64,000 nucleotides of DNA. Source: Toxonevra muliebris. Lineage: Eukaryota; Arthropoda; Insecta; Diptera; Pallopteridae. Under the pieces are notes generated by a model. That model had not been told where the DNA came from, did not search any database, and saw only the letters and a program-made list of their open reading frames with translations. The stretch is taken from contig OY829326.1 of the NCBI GenBank assembly GCA_963691655.1, positions 114,859,388 through 114,923,387 of the forward strand. Direction: 5' to 3'. This document shows positions 1 to 11,084 of the stretch, piece after piece (position 1 is the first letter of the stretch; each line of letters starts with the position of its first letter). A program made the position numbers and the translations under genes.

Positions 1-1213
1 GTGACCATATTGATGTGTATAGGTAGATTCATTAAACTTTTTAGGAAATGAGGAAATAAAAATTAGAAATTTTTCTTTCAGTGAAGGTATCTACACCTAT
101 AATTGAAAACTCACAGATGTGCACAAAAACTATATGTGCATATGTATTTATATCATAATAATAATACTAAGTATTTTTAACACTAAAAATATGATTAGAA
201 ACAAAAATAAAAAAACTACTATATTCAATTAAGTGACGACCACAGCATACACTGAAGCAAGATAGGGGAAAGCTGACAACTAAAACAAAAAGGTCATGCT
301 CTTAAGATTAAAAGCAAAAGAGGGAAAATTATCGTCAAGAGAAATTGGAGACAATACTAGGAGCAATTAAAAATAGAAAAATAAAAATAAGAAACAGAAG
401 AAAAAATAAAGAAAACAAAAGAAGAAAAAAATGAAAATGGAAAAAATCAAAGTAAAAACTATAGATGATAGTATCCTTAAAGATAAGTACATATGTACAA
501 CATAAATGAGCATAGACAAAATATGTATTGAAATTAAACTCTTATCGTTGTTATGTATTTAATGATTTTACTTAAGATAACCTCAAGTGATTTTGATGGT
601 GCATCATTACTGAAGTGTTGAGAATCAGTGGGTTTCGGCAAAAACCAAAATCTTGTTTAGATGAATCTTATGTACAAATTTTTTTAATACACTGCAGTGT
701 TCCACACTTTACATATACATACATAAGTGGAAATGAATGAACTAAAGAAACCTAAGGTGTTTGTTTTTGTTTTATTTTTAAGTGAAAATTAAAAATGTTG
801 CTTTTTTGGTGTTTGTTCTTATTCTTGTTGTTTATTTTGTTTGTATTTTCTTTAGTTTTTCATTGCATGTCATCGATTATTTGGTACACATCTCTGCTAG
901 TTTCTTTTCAGCTATGTCGGTCTGTTTCATTCAAGTGTGTGTCTTTGAAGTTATATGCATTTCAAGTAGATACTGCACTTACTTTTTGCTGTTGCGTGCT
1001 GATTTTCATCGCTCTCAACATAAGTGCTATATATAAAAAATTCATTAGAAAATTAAGGTAGGAAAAAAGCAAAAGTGATTTGAGTATAGCCAAAAATATT
1101 CTAATCAGAACAGCAGCCAAAAAAAAAAAAAAATTCATGTTGGGGTTTTCCGCAAATCGAACGATGCCGCATTCTTGATAAATTTATAATGTCGAAAACC
1201 TTAAATGTGTACT
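1..1213. other. AT-rich unassigned sequence
   Basis: No gene is supportable here. Purine-rich, A-dominated sequence (about 180-450) passes into T-rich sequence around 780-1000. Two short overlapping frames at 782-1061 are Phe/Leu/Val/Cys-rich translations of that T-rich DNA and show no domain. An A run at about 1119-1133 precedes the Tc1-like element. Confidence 0.6.
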
Positions 1214-1215
1214 TA

Positions 1216-2411
1216 AGGTATGTATACGAAAAAAACTGGTCGCAGTAAACATGTTGTATTAATTCAAATATGACAGTTACAGCAAATGTTACTGTTATTA
1301 TTTCGTAGAGAATTTTCCGTTTTACATTTCTGCATCATTATTTTCTCTGATTTTTTTACATTACGCAAATGAAATAGCAAAATCTACGGTAACTTTAGTG
1401 CTTAAAAACTTTAGTGAACGACTAACTACCGAAAGGAAAAATGGAAGTGGGCGAAAGAAGGGGTTCACCTCGGAGGAAAAAGCAAAGAAAGCGAAAAACT
1501 TGTTTCAAAGAAATCCAGGCCTTTCCATCAGAGGTGTTGCTAAAAAAGTCCATATGCCACCCGGATAGGTTCAAAAAGTACTCAGAGTAAAAGGACTTAA
1601 GACGTATAAAGTTCCGCTAGACCCGAACCGGAATGACAAAAAAAAATGTAAAAGCAAAAACTCGCGCACGAAAGCTGTACGACAAAATTGTACATAATTT
1701 TGATTGCGTGATCATGGACGACGAAAGGTATGTCAAAGCAGACTTTAATCAGCTTCCTGGTCAACTATTTTACACATAAAAAAAGAGAGACGATGTTGCG
1801 CCTAAATTTAAGCTAAAGAAAGTGGACAAGTTTCCGAAGAAATATTTGGTTTGGCAAGCAATTTGCCAAAGCGGCATAAAGAATGCAGTTTTTGTCACTA
1901 CTGGTACCATCAACCAAAAAATTTACGTAGAAGAGTGCCTACAAAAACGTCTACTGCCAATGGTACGTCTTCACAAGGCTCCTGTCTTCTTCTGACCAGA
2001 TTTAGTAACTTGCCATTACGGCAATGACATGGTATAAAGAGAAAGGGGTACAAATTGTTCCAAAAGATGCCAATCCCCCAAATTGCGCAGAACTTCGGCG
2101 GATAGAAAAATATTGGGCTATAATGAAAAGAAAATTGCTAAAAACGAAGCAAGTGATCAAAAATGAGAAAGAGTTGCAGAAAAAGTGGACTACTGTGTCA
2201 TCTCAAATGTCCCGAAGTGATGTGCAACGTTTAATGGCTGAAGTTAAGTCAAAGTTGCGATCTTTCGCATACGCACCAACCAAATAAATAAAATTTTTCA
2301 TTAAGTTACTAATATAACCTTTCAATTGTTGAGTGAATTTCTGTTTTTGTTTAAAAAATATAATTTTTATAACAAGTTAATGTCGACCAGTTTTTTTTCG
2401 TAAACATGCCT
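1216..2411 (+). mobile_element. Dead Tc1-like (DD37E-type) DNA transposon with TIRs
   Basis: The ends are inverted repeats. The left end begins AGGTATGTATACGAAAAAAA and the reverse complement of the right end begins AGGCATGTTTACGAAAAAAA; both continue ACTGGTCG. Each end is flanked by TA (1214-1215 and 2412-2413), the expected Tc1/mariner target duplication. The length of about 1.2 kb suits a single-gene Tc1-like element. A degenerate transposase lies inside on the plus strand. It belongs to the same broad lineage as the copies at 17.2, 19.5, 23-24.3 and 56-57.2 kb, but its terminal sequence differs, so it is a separate subfamily. Confidence 0.9.
1441..2287 (+). pseudogene. Tc1-like transposase, frameshifted
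   Basis: The protein would cut and rejoin the element's ends in the nucleus. An N-terminal helix-turn-helix-like part starts at the ATG at 1441, in broken frames. The first catalytic Asp lies in MDDERYVKADFNQLPGQ (about 1713-1763), a strong Tc1 signature. The second lies in PDLVTCHYG, just after an in-frame stop near 1995. The third residue, Glu, lies in RRIEKYWAIMKRKL in the last frame (2024-2287). A small deletion shifts the frame between the second Asp and the Glu, and a further stop follows the first Asp block near 1779. A composite of this and the other copies in the window gives 37 residues between Asp and Glu (DD37E). It cannot be active as it stands. Confidence 0.85.
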
Positions 2412-2413
2412 TA

Positions 2414-3590
2414 ATTGCATTTGAGTTGTGCATTACAGTCTACAAAAAATTTGGTATCATGTAGCAAATGCTATTTTTGTGTTTACAACAATTGGCTTGC
2501 TAATATAGAAATCGACATCGCTGATTAAGTATATCTCAAATTTTTGATGTATATATAGTATATCTCAAATTGAAGATGTTAGATCAACACAACCTTATCT
2601 TATTATAAGATATGAATTGGTTCAATGCGTAGATTATTATTATTACCATTAAAAATATAATAGCAGATTTTGTGGCCTATGAACGTTTTTGATGCTCCGA
2701 CTTATACCAAAAGAAGTTCGATTTATCTTTACCCACTAAGAAATACACAGAACCGGATCGGCTAGATACATAGTATTTCGAGACTTTAAACCACATAGTC
2801 AAACGATTAATCACCAACTTTTTCTACAGTCAAATAACTTTGGGGTTTGAGGACAAAAGAGAATAGAGAAGACTGAGTCAGAAAATGGTAGAAACTTTTC
2901 ATCATATGCCTAGAATCATTTTGTGAATTAGAATAGCGATTAACAAAAAAAAAAAAGAAATTAAATGAAATCACACTGAAATATTCAAATTTTGAATATT
3001 CAAACACCTGTGAATTAAAGCCGATAAAAGCGTACTTGAAGGATTCAATATCAAGAATGCTTTAACATTTCATTGATCTCAGCAAGTAAGGGTTGATATA
3101 TAAATAAACGACGTGATACGACACTAACTAATAACGAACGAATAGGAAAAGTAAAACAGGCGTACCAGATTTTTATTTGTGTCGTATCGTTTCGTATAAA
3201 TGAGTCAGCTGCTTAGTATAACTCAGCAGGTAACTAAACTCGGAAATGAATACGTTTGGCTTGGTCGTGTCATTTCGTTCCTTTCTTTGTTAGAATGTAT
3301 ATGTATATATATTTTTTTTGTTCACTGCTGTTTTGGTATTGTTGTGTCGTGCTGATGAAATGTATACCAACCTTAACATTCACCACTAGGCTTATTCAAA
3401 ACCTTTTTATTTTTGGTATAGCAATTAAACACAGATGGTCAGAGACATTCCAAGGCAAAAGAACGAGGCATAGAGAAATTATAACTGGTAGCGTTGCAAG
3501 CAAAACTGTCTTCTTCTTCTATATTCTTAGAGACTGTGAGCTCCCCACCGCCTATATTTCGTCAGCTGATTTTGACATTTAAAATTATTT
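2414..3590. other. AT-rich unassigned sequence
   Basis: No gene or mobile element is recognised. A short hairpin-like pair (GATACGACAC near 3115 and GTGTCGTATC near 3179) is present but too short to call an element. The small open frames here (2807-3007 minus, 3256-3582 plus) show no domain. Confidence 0.5.
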
Positions 3591-3674
3591 ACACAAAGAA
3601 AGCCGTGTTTTTTTTGAAGTGTTGAGTAAAGAGAAGGATACAACTCTGTGTCATTTTCAGCGATATCAAGGTAA
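3591..3674 (+). promoter_or_regulatory. Candidate 5' exon end with strong splice donor
   Basis: GATATCAAG is followed by GTAAGTTTTT at 3670, close to an ideal animal 5' splice site. Only ten bases upstream, GTCATTTTCAG (ending 3659) would serve as an acceptor, so either a first non-coding exon or a 10-nt microexon is possible. Upstream, CAGCTGATTTTGACATTT (from about 3562) resembles sequence often seen near fly promoters. This is inference from signals only; there is no coding support. Confidence 0.22.
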
Positions 3675-3709
3675 GTTTTTATAAGGTGAAGTTATCAGCA
3701 ACTCATTCT

Positions 3710-3925
3710 TCATAGGCTGTCAAAATTATTGTTTACTCTTGATTGTTTGTTTATAATTTTTTCTTCTCTTTGATATTCACTGCATGCCGTCATTATGGCC
3801 GCAACAACAAAATGCGGGTCTCTTTTCCCGTAACGGCTTATTAGAAGCATTTTGCGAAATTTTTTTTGGCTTTTTTGAAATTGAACTAAAAGGGAATCAA
3901 TTACTTTCAAGGAATCATTCCACCT
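3710..3925. other. AT-rich stretch, nothing recognised
   Basis: No domain-bearing frame and no repeat structure seen before the tandem repeat that follows. Confidence 0.4.
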
Positions 3926-3929
3926 AAGT

Positions 3930-4225
3930 TGGAACTTAATTCCAAGAAAGGAATTGATTACACTTAAATATTAAATTCATTTCTATTCAATTACATTTTC
4001 AATTCCTTTAAGGAATTGATATATTTTTAATTACAAAATACAATTCCCTGTAATTTAATCGATAATTGTTCAATTCCATTACCTAGGAATTAAAAAATTT
4101 TATTTACCGATTACAATACCTTGTAATGGATTTGAAACTTTTATCAATTCCATTACTAAGAAATTGAAAACATTAAAGTACCAATTACAATTCCTTGTAA
4201 TTGGAATGGAGATGGAATTTAATTC
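3930..4225. repeat. Degenerate tandem repeat, period about 73 bp
   Basis: The phrase CAATTCC(T)TGTAAT recurs at 4041, 4114 (as CAATACC) and 4188. A second phrase, CAATTCCATTAC, recurs at about 4000, 4071 and 4145, giving spacings of 71-74 bp. Each unit also holds the inverted form GGAATTG, so single strands could fold. Units are diverged and the first one is the weakest. Confidence 0.7.
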
Positions 4226-4614
4226 CTAATGTAATCATTACTACCCAACTCTGAGGCTTGATTATGTGATTCTCCGCGAAAACATTTATACTATAATATT
4301 ACAATTTAGGTAAGTAATAACTACTTTGATTATTATTTCTTCAGCTTGGAATGGTCATGTAATTTATCTATCATGTATAAATACAGATATTTTGTACTGA
4401 CAGTAAACTCATTATACTCTCAGATAGCATTTAAGTACTTGTTTGTTAGATGAAATGCATACCTCGATTCTATTGTATCTTTTTCTATATTTGAATTTTT
4501 TGCTGTATTTGCAAATCTTTTGCCTTATTATCGACTAATTTTATAAAATCTTTCTATTTTTATAATAATTTTTCTATGAGTCTGCATTCTCCTATGACTC
4601 AATGTGGGAATTGA

Positions 4615-4713
4615 ACTGAAAATTCAACTGCAGTGGCGTCATCTTCATCCGCATCATCTCAACTCAATCAACTGCAGCACCACATTCGAGAGTTAGTGAT
4701 GTATTTAATATGA
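4615..4713 (+). other. Coding-like island, Ser/Gln-rich
   Basis: One frame is open for 32 codons (no ATG) and ends in TGA at 4711. It reads through TAVASSSSASSQLNQLQHHI, a Ser/Gln composition typical of insect regulatory proteins, and its base composition is clearly less AT-biased than the flanks. A possible acceptor (CTGCAG) lies at 4628-4633, but no convincing donor follows. It could be a captured exon, an untranslated exon or chance. No domain is recognised. Confidence 0.2.
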
Positions 4714-5039
4714 AGCACTAAGGCGAATACAAAAAAAAAAAAACAAAAACTGTAACACTTTAAACGAAAGAAGTAACAGTGCATGCCAGCAGTATTCGTC
4801 TCATATGATAGACATCACTTTGACTTTATGTTGCGGAAGTCAAATTTTGAAGTGAGTTAAGACTAGAAAAAAAAAATACCATAAAAATAACATAAGAATG
4901 ACGACTACTTTGAGTATAATTTCTTTACTTTTTCTGCTTTTTCTTACTCATAAAAATCATACAATAAGAGGAAAAAAAAAATAAACCTAAGAATTTAAAT
5001 GATAAGCAGAACGTAAAGAATACTACGAGTAGCGAGTAG

Positions 5040-5144
5040 ATGTATGAAGAAATGAAAGAAAGTACTTCTTCGTCTTCTTCAGATTCAATCCATCAAGGAA
5101 ACAAGGTCAATTATTTTGATGAGTCTGACTGCGGCCAGCGATAG
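5040..5144 (+). CDS. Possible small ORF, Ser-rich 34-residue peptide
   Basis: An ATG at 5040, directly after an in-frame stop, opens a 34-codon frame that ends in TAG at 5142-5144. The peptide begins MYEEMKESTSSSSSDS and continues with an acidic segment (YFDESDCG). The composition is unlike random translation of AT-rich DNA, and it lies on the same strand as the island at 4.6 kb and the donor at 3.67 kb. It could be an upstream ORF or part of a host exon. I do not recognise the product. Confidence 0.2.
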   Translation: MYEEMKESTSSSSSDSIHQGNKVNYFDESDCGQR

Positions 5145-5940
5145 GAATTGCATATATGCATACATAAGATGAGTACGATTGTGATTGTAACGCCGCCGAC
5201 TCACGGATTACAGACAATAGCGCAAGAGTAAAGAATTTTGAAGAACCTCAATAGCCTTACAATGTACACACATACATACTTAGTTATTTAATTGCGGTTT
5301 TCACATTAGCATAATATTTTGTTTGTTAAGTAGGAAATGGTGATGGTGATGGAAGAACGGAAGAAAGGAAATGTGTGCTCTAGTTAAGTGGATTTTTCAG
5401 TTTTTAATATACATACGGATATGTTTCTACTTGTGAATTTTTTAAATATGTATTTGGGAAATTATATCATAGACTTTAGTATTGTTAATCAGAAAGAGTT
5501 TCTGACTCATACGGACTCTTTAGTAAATTTGTAAATTGTATACTCTCAAACTCTTCAAACTTTTAAAGTTATCACGAAGAAACTGTTCAACGGCATCTTT
5601 CTTATCTTATCAGTTTGTAATTATTATTTTTTTCTTGTTAATAGAATCATATCTTTGAACTTTGAACGGTCTCAATTAGAGTCTTTTTATTTTCAATCTA
5701 TTGATAGATTTTTGTAACCCTATTACGGGTAAGCACTGCCCTGTTCTATGACCTTTTCTCCTTAGTTTGCAATGTTTTGGAAATAGTAGGTATACCTTGA
5801 TTGATTTTACTTAATGCTGCTCGTTTAGAATTAAATTCCACCCTTTAAATCAAATCGCCAAAATCGTCTATTTTTGTATGCGAATAAGAGAGTTTTGACA
5901 GATAAACGGCGCTACGTTCTAACTTAGGTATGAGTGTAAT
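5145..5940. other. Unassigned AT-rich sequence
   Basis: Contains a short GC-richer patch near 5190-5240 and a GATGGT-rich stretch near 5340. No domain, RNA or repeat structure was recognised. Confidence 0.4.
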
Positions 5941-5950
5941 CCTAGGGATC

Positions 5951-6099
5951 TGGTCGCCGTAGCCTACTTAGTCTGCTGGACTGCCACGCAGGGTGCCCGG
6001 GTTCAATCCTCAGCACAGTCAAAAATAGAAAATACAAATTTTTCTACACGGCATCACCTCCTATTTTTTTTTTTGGCAGTGGTAAACCTCCAAGAGTAA
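5951..6099 (+). repeat. tRNA-headed SINE, 5' two-thirds
   Basis: The head has an A-box-like TAGCCTACTTAGTCTGC at about 5960 and a B-box-like GGGTTCAATCC at about 5999-6009. Between them ACTGCCACGCAGG resembles a tRNA anticodon arm. The acceptor ends do not pair into a functional tRNA. A unique body follows: CAGTCAAAAAT, an A/T stretch, then ACACGGCATCACC, then GGCAGTGGTAAACCTCC. The copy at 25.15-25.29 kb (minus) shares CAGTCAAAAAT and ACATGGCATGCC. The copy at 37.79-38.09 kb shares the GGCA(G/A)TG block. The body resembles a SINE family I recall from tephritid flies. It abuts a truncated LINE. Confidence 0.75.
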
Positions 6100-7840
6100 A
6101 AATTGCAGATCTCTGCAATCTACACACAGGCCTATGCCGATGACGTTGCCTGCTTAATCACAGGCCAATCGGTCGGGTATATTTGTAAGAAGGCCCAAAC
6201 TGCTCTGAATATGATTGACACTTGGTGTTGCTCAAACGGGCTAACCCTCTTAAAACTGGTGTAATTCTTTTCACCAGGAGAAGGAAAATTGATGGTCTCG
6301 TTTTACCAGTACTCAGACGAATCACTATTCAGCTATCCCAAGAAGTGAAATATCTAGGAGTCATTCTGGATTCCAAACTTATATGGCGTTCTCATGTTGA
6401 GCTAAAGGTATTCAAGGCGCTGGCAGCTTTTTGTCAATGCAGGGCTATTTTTGGCAAAACATGGGGTCTATCACCTTATAAAGTCTTATAGCTTTATAAG
6501 GCTATGATCAGACCCATTATCACCTATGCATTCATAGTCTGGTGGAGTAGACTTAATGTTGACAGCGTTAGGAAAGCTCTTGCCAGACTTCAAAGGACTG
6601 TGGCCATTTGTTGTACGGGACCTTTTCCTACAATACCTGGCCCATCCTTGGATGCATTGCTCAACTTACCATCCCTTGATATTTTTGCTAAGAAAGAGGC
6701 TGTCAAAGCCATCTGTAGGTTTAAACGCAATGGGTATTGGTATGACACTTTGCTGGGATATTGGTGACATTGTTGAAGGTACTGATATGGACCTAACAGT
6801 TCTATCAATGCAATCCGATACAACGCCAACAATTCCAGTTTTAAAACAGCGCTATACAATACAAATTCCAGAAGCCCAAACTTGGTTTTTGCCGGGACCT
6901 GGGCCGGGAGTTGATTGTAAGCGTATTTTCACTGATGGCTCCAGAACAGAATTCGGTTCGGGTTCTGGGGTCTTCATTGAAAATGATGGAGTGCACCTTC
7001 ACTTCTCTCTGGGGTTGTATACTTCTGCTTTTCAAGCAGAAATTTTTGCAATCATCAAGGCAATGGACCATGTTATTGATAATGGTTGGAGAGAAAGAAG
7101 TATCTGTGTATTTAGCGAAAGTCAAGCTGCACTTAAATCCTTGCTTAATCCTCTAACCACGTCTAAACTGGTTATGCTTTATAAATCCAGGCTTGATTGT
7201 GTTGGAAAGCACAATAGTCTGCTGTTGATATGGGTTCCTGGACACATTTCAGGAAATGAATCTGCTGACCTTCTGGCCAGAAAGGGTTCGGAAACTGGTT
7301 TCCTGGGCCCAGAACTTGTACTCTCTTTGTTGTCTACAGCCATCAAGACCACTATTAATGAGTGGGCCGACTTGACCCACAATCGTAAATGGGAAGAATT
7401 GAGGGGCTTTAGACAGACAAATACCATGTTACCTGTTATCTCGAAGCGTCTAACAGATTTTCTGTAATCACTTAACAGAAAGAGCTGTAGGCAGCTGGTG
7501 GAATTATATACAGGTCACTTCTCTTGGGCCAAACATTTGCATAGGATTGGCCTAGGAGCTAGTGCCTTCTGTGCTTCCTGTGGTTTGGAGGAAGAATGTG
7601 AAGAGACGGCGGACCACTTTCTTAGTGTCTGCACCGCTTTCTGCCGCTTTGGTACTGGAGTGTTGGGAGACGAACACCTGAGCTCTTTAACACCGGAGGA
7701 TCTGCTATCAAAGCAGATTTATAAATCTGGTACATTTAAAGAATAGCAAAAAGGAACATAGAATATAGTACAATGGACGTAAAACTTGTCTGAGTGCTGT
7801 ATTCTTGAATACTTCTTTTGCTCTTCCAAACAAAAAAAAA
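6100..7840 (+). mobile_element. 5'-truncated non-LTR retrotransposon with RNase H
   Basis: Order of parts: end of a reverse transcriptase, linker, RNase H, C-terminal zinc-finger-like motif, 3' UTR and an A-rich tail at about 7829-7842. The whole 5' half (gag-like ORF, endonuclease, most of the RT) is missing, the usual outcome of aborted target-primed reverse transcription. Its left edge abuts the SINE at about 6099. RT plus C-terminal RNase H places it in the R1/LOA/I/Jockey group of LINEs; the clade cannot be fixed by eye. Confidence 0.88.
6101..7745 (+). pseudogene. LINE ORF2: RT C-terminus, RNase H and zinc finger
   Basis: The frame opens in the RT palm with AYADDVACLI, the catalytic YADD box (about 6130). 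KYLGVILDSKLIW follows, as does IRPIITYAFIVWW, both typical of LINE thumb regions. RNase H then shows FTDGS, AEIFAI and GNESADLLA. The third acidic site reads FSESQAAL where the family normally has SDSQAA, so Asp is replaced by Glu. The end (7498-7746) has CASCGLEEE followed by ADHFLSVC, a Cys-Cys-His-Cys finger usual at LINE C-termini. There is an in-frame stop near 6488 and at least two frame changes (about 6765 and 7465). The product is non-functional. Confidence 0.88.
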
Positions 7841-7842
7841 AA

Positions 7843-10107
7843 TATATATATATATTTGTCTATTAAATATACGTTTAAAAAATTATGAATGTGGTTCATA
7901 CATAAGTTGAAAAATTAAAAAAAAAAAACTGCGAAAAATGAAGTGGTAAAATGTTCATAAAAATAAAATTTTTCTTTTTTCATTATAAATAGTAGATACT
8001 ATCAAATCATAACCTGCAAAATATAAATTTATCATAACGATATTTCTTTCTCCTCAATGCCAACCAACCCACAATGAATTTCTTTTGATTTTTCGCTAAT
8101 GTGTTGATTATGAAAATAGATTGTCTAAAATATAGAAAAATTTTCATTTCATTTGAAATTTTTTGATAAATTTTTTGCGTAGTGCGAAAAATTTAAAAAA
8201 TTCTTGAGCAACACGCGATTACAACCTTGAATGATAACGAATGCTTCCGTAATAGATTGAAGCACGAGGGAAAAATTAGAAATAGAAACCTTCAACGATT
8301 TCGAAACATGTGTTCTGATAATTGCCAAATAAAAAGTGATAGCAAATATATTTGAAGAGGTATAAAACTATGCACCTACTATATAAATATTTATATAGTT
8401 TTATTTTTTTTTTTTAGATAAGATACGTAAATACGATTTGCGAAAAACTATAACATCAAAAAATACAAAATTTAAATTTAATATTAGTTTAAATAATCTA
8501 TAGGAAACTAACTAACTGCGAAAAATTCGCAGTCAATAATTTTTTGGGTGTATGAGCTAAAATTGTTGAAAGAATTTACTAATTTACTTTCCAACTAATA
8601 TAGTTGTGTGTGTTTTATTAAAGAAAAAACAAAGGTAGACAAAAAAAAAAAAAAAGAATCTATTAAATTATTCTTAAATAGCATTAGCGGTTAATTAACG
8701 AAATTTAAGCGAAACTACTATAAAGAACAAATTAGTTTTGGTTGAAATTTATATACAATATCTTTAAGGAAAAAATTTAATAAAAATATTTGCTTTATTA
8801 CAGACAAAAATATTTTTGTCATGAACAAGGTATCTAAAAATTTTTGATTATTTAAAGTGATGCCAAAATTTCTTATTTTCAGCGCCTGCAATTTAATATA
8901 GCAAGTTCCTGAAAGTTCCAAAGTTGAATTTGTAGGTTTCCTAATTCGATGTTTCCTGAGTTCTGATATGTTGGAACACAAAGATAATTGGAAACATTTT
9001 TTGTCAATTTTGAAACTCAATCGAAATAGTAATATCCTTCATGCTTGAATACTACTACCATAAAAAATCTTCACTCTTGCGTGTGTAGGATATACAAACA
9101 CACATGCCTTTATAGCATTCAAATTTTTTTTTTCCTCTTTTATGGTAATAAATTAAAATTTCAAGAATTTTCAACCAAAAAAGTCTAACTAAAAAGTTAA
9201 TGAATTTTTAAGTTTATATTTAAAGTAAAAGAAAGAAAGAGCATAGAAAACAAAATTAATTTACACAAAATTTAACGCATCGGCATAAATTAGCAAACAT
9301 CTATTTGGGAGGTAACATTAGTAAAAGAAAAAGAAACTTAATGAAAAAAATTTGTTGTTTTTTTGCAGTAACTTAACTAAGTAAAAACCTTGAAGCCTAA
9401 ATTAAGATATGTTTACTTGTAAAAGCGTAAAGATGTTAATATTATGCCTTTACAAAAGAAAGAATACAATACTATCAACCTATTCTATTAGAAATATCTG
9501 AGATCATGGTGGCGGGTTTTATACCTATGGAGTTAATTGTTATTAACTAAATTAATTAATATTCAATAATTATGTGTTTTAAAATATAAAATTTATATCT
9601 ATAGAGTTTAATGGATGCCTAGACAGTCTGTCTAGCTTAGCTTTTTTATTACAAAAACTAACTGGATACTTCACATCCACTTTATGTGGTCGAAGAGAGA
9701 TAAAATAGTTACTAGTCCTTGGTATCCGGAAATTTATTTTAAGTTTAAAATTACCTGCTTTATTCGCCTATTCAAAGGAAATGTCTTACCATATAGTCAT
9801 GTCTTTTTCCAGTATCCACTTCATAAATTCAACTAAACAAAGAGCTGAATTTTGATCCGTGAAACATCGTTTTGAATTTAACCATAAGGTCACAACTGTT
9901 TTAGATTTACTTCCTTGCCTAATATTCAAAACATTACTGGTCGTCAAAAGAGAAAAAAGTTCCACGAATGATATTGGGGTATGGCTCTCTTCAGCCGTTC
10001 ACCTTCTCTTTGCATTCAAAAATTAGTTTTTTTCGAACCTTCAAACCATTGCAACGCATTGGCTTGGTTACAAAATTATTTGGCTACAAAAGTCTTCTAG
10101 CTTCTTA
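7843..10107. other. AT-rich unassigned sequence
   Basis: About 2.3 kb with no recognisable gene or element. A perfect 8-bp stem with a 3-base loop (ACTGCGAA-AAA-TTCGCAGT) sits at 8514-8532, and A/T homopolymers occur at 8405 and 8640. The 100-codon minus frame at 8718-9020 has no domain and the composition of random AT-rich DNA. Confidence 0.5.
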
Positions 10108-10109
10108 TA

Positions 10110-10889
10110 AAGGGTGTTTTTTTTAGAAGTGTGGTTGTCAATCCGGCAATACTTTTTTCGGAGTTGGTCTTTTTGACAGCTGTCACTTGATTTATGCTCA
10201 GTTTGATTTGCCATTTCATAATGAATAGACTTACTCTTGAACAACGTTTGCAAATCGTGCAAATTTATTACCAAAATAATGATGCGTCCAATATTCGGTC
10301 GACATAATCGCCCAGCAGAGTCGGTAATTCGAGCAACCATGGATCGGTTTCGCACCACGCACCGAAGACGCTATTGCCGCTGTGGAGCAGAGTATCGAAG
10401 AAGGCCCGAATGAGTCCATCCGCTGTGCCCATCCACTTTATGGAAGATTTTGCGGAAGGATCTTGGTTTGCGGGCTTACGAAACAATCAACTTATTGAAG
10501 GAAACTTTTGATGAGAGCATTATCTCGCGTCGTGGGCCTGTGGCGTGGCCTCCAAGATTGTGCGATTTAACACTGGTGGACTATTTTTTGTGGGGTTATG
10601 TGAAGTCGCTTGTCTACGTAGATAAGCTCGAGACGATTGACGCCTTTGAAGAGAATATTCGGCGCGTTATTACTGACATACGGCTCCAATGGCTGCAAAA
10701 AGTGGTCGAAAATTGGGCCTCTCGGCTGGAATTTATTCGAGCTAGCTGCGGCGGCCACTTGCCCCATCATTTTTAAAACATAATGGCAAACCCTTATCCT
10801 TATAATAAAGCTAAATTCTTGGCCATAACATTAAATTATATGCGTTGTATTTCTTCTTGAAAACCATACTTCTAAAAAAAAACACCCTT
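10110..10889 (+). mobile_element. Internally deleted mariner-type element
   Basis: The ends are inverted repeats: AAGGGTGTTTTTTTTAGAAG at the left, and the mirrored form ending CTTCTAAAAAAAAACACCCTT at the right apart from one extra A. TA flanks both ends (10108-10109 and 10890-10891). At 780 bp it is too short for an autonomous element and has lost the middle of the gene. The encoded fragments recall the rosa/DD41D-type mariners described from fruit flies, but the deletion removes the residues needed to count the catalytic spacing. Confidence 0.88.
10221..10776 (+). pseudogene. Mariner-type transposase, middle deleted
   Basis: The start MNRLTLEQRLQIVQIYY at 10221 is a typical N-terminal helix-turn-helix opening. 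It is broken by a stop within 30 codons. A second frame gives DLGLRAYETINLLKETF, where the end of the DNA-binding domain is joined directly to the C-terminal part. This continues with WPPRLCDLTLVDYFLWGYV, which holds the last acidic residue, and runs to SCGGHLPHHF at 10776. The first two catalytic acidic residues are absent, so this copy could only be mobilised in trans. Confidence 0.85.
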
Positions 10890-11084
10890 TAGTATAAGAC
10901 AATAAAAGACAGCAGTTAGAAACTAAAGTTAACAAATTGAAAAACTAAATTCGTACAAGACCGAACTTGAAAACTCTTCAAATAAAAACGTCTCTTAGCA
11001 TTGAATGATAGGTGGGCGTGACAATGATTTTGATACTACTATTTAACTATTTAACTCAATATACCGAATTGTAGCTATACACCT

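Noticed and set aside
782..1061. Two overlapping 84-88-codon plus frames, hydrophobic and Cys-rich
   Set aside because: Composition matches translation of T-rich DNA; no domain, no splice or promoter support, and the two frames overlap each other.
3100..3200. Inverted GATACGACAC / GTGTCGTATC pair as a MITE
   Set aside because: Only about ten paired bases, no target duplication and no second copy seen.
5951..6020. Functional tRNA gene (Gly-like anticodon arm)
   Set aside because: Acceptor ends do not pair, the B box is altered and the sequence continues into a SINE body shared with other copies.
6590..7427. Several minus-strand frames of 80-95 codons
   Set aside because: They are antisense shadows of the LINE RNase H coding sequence.
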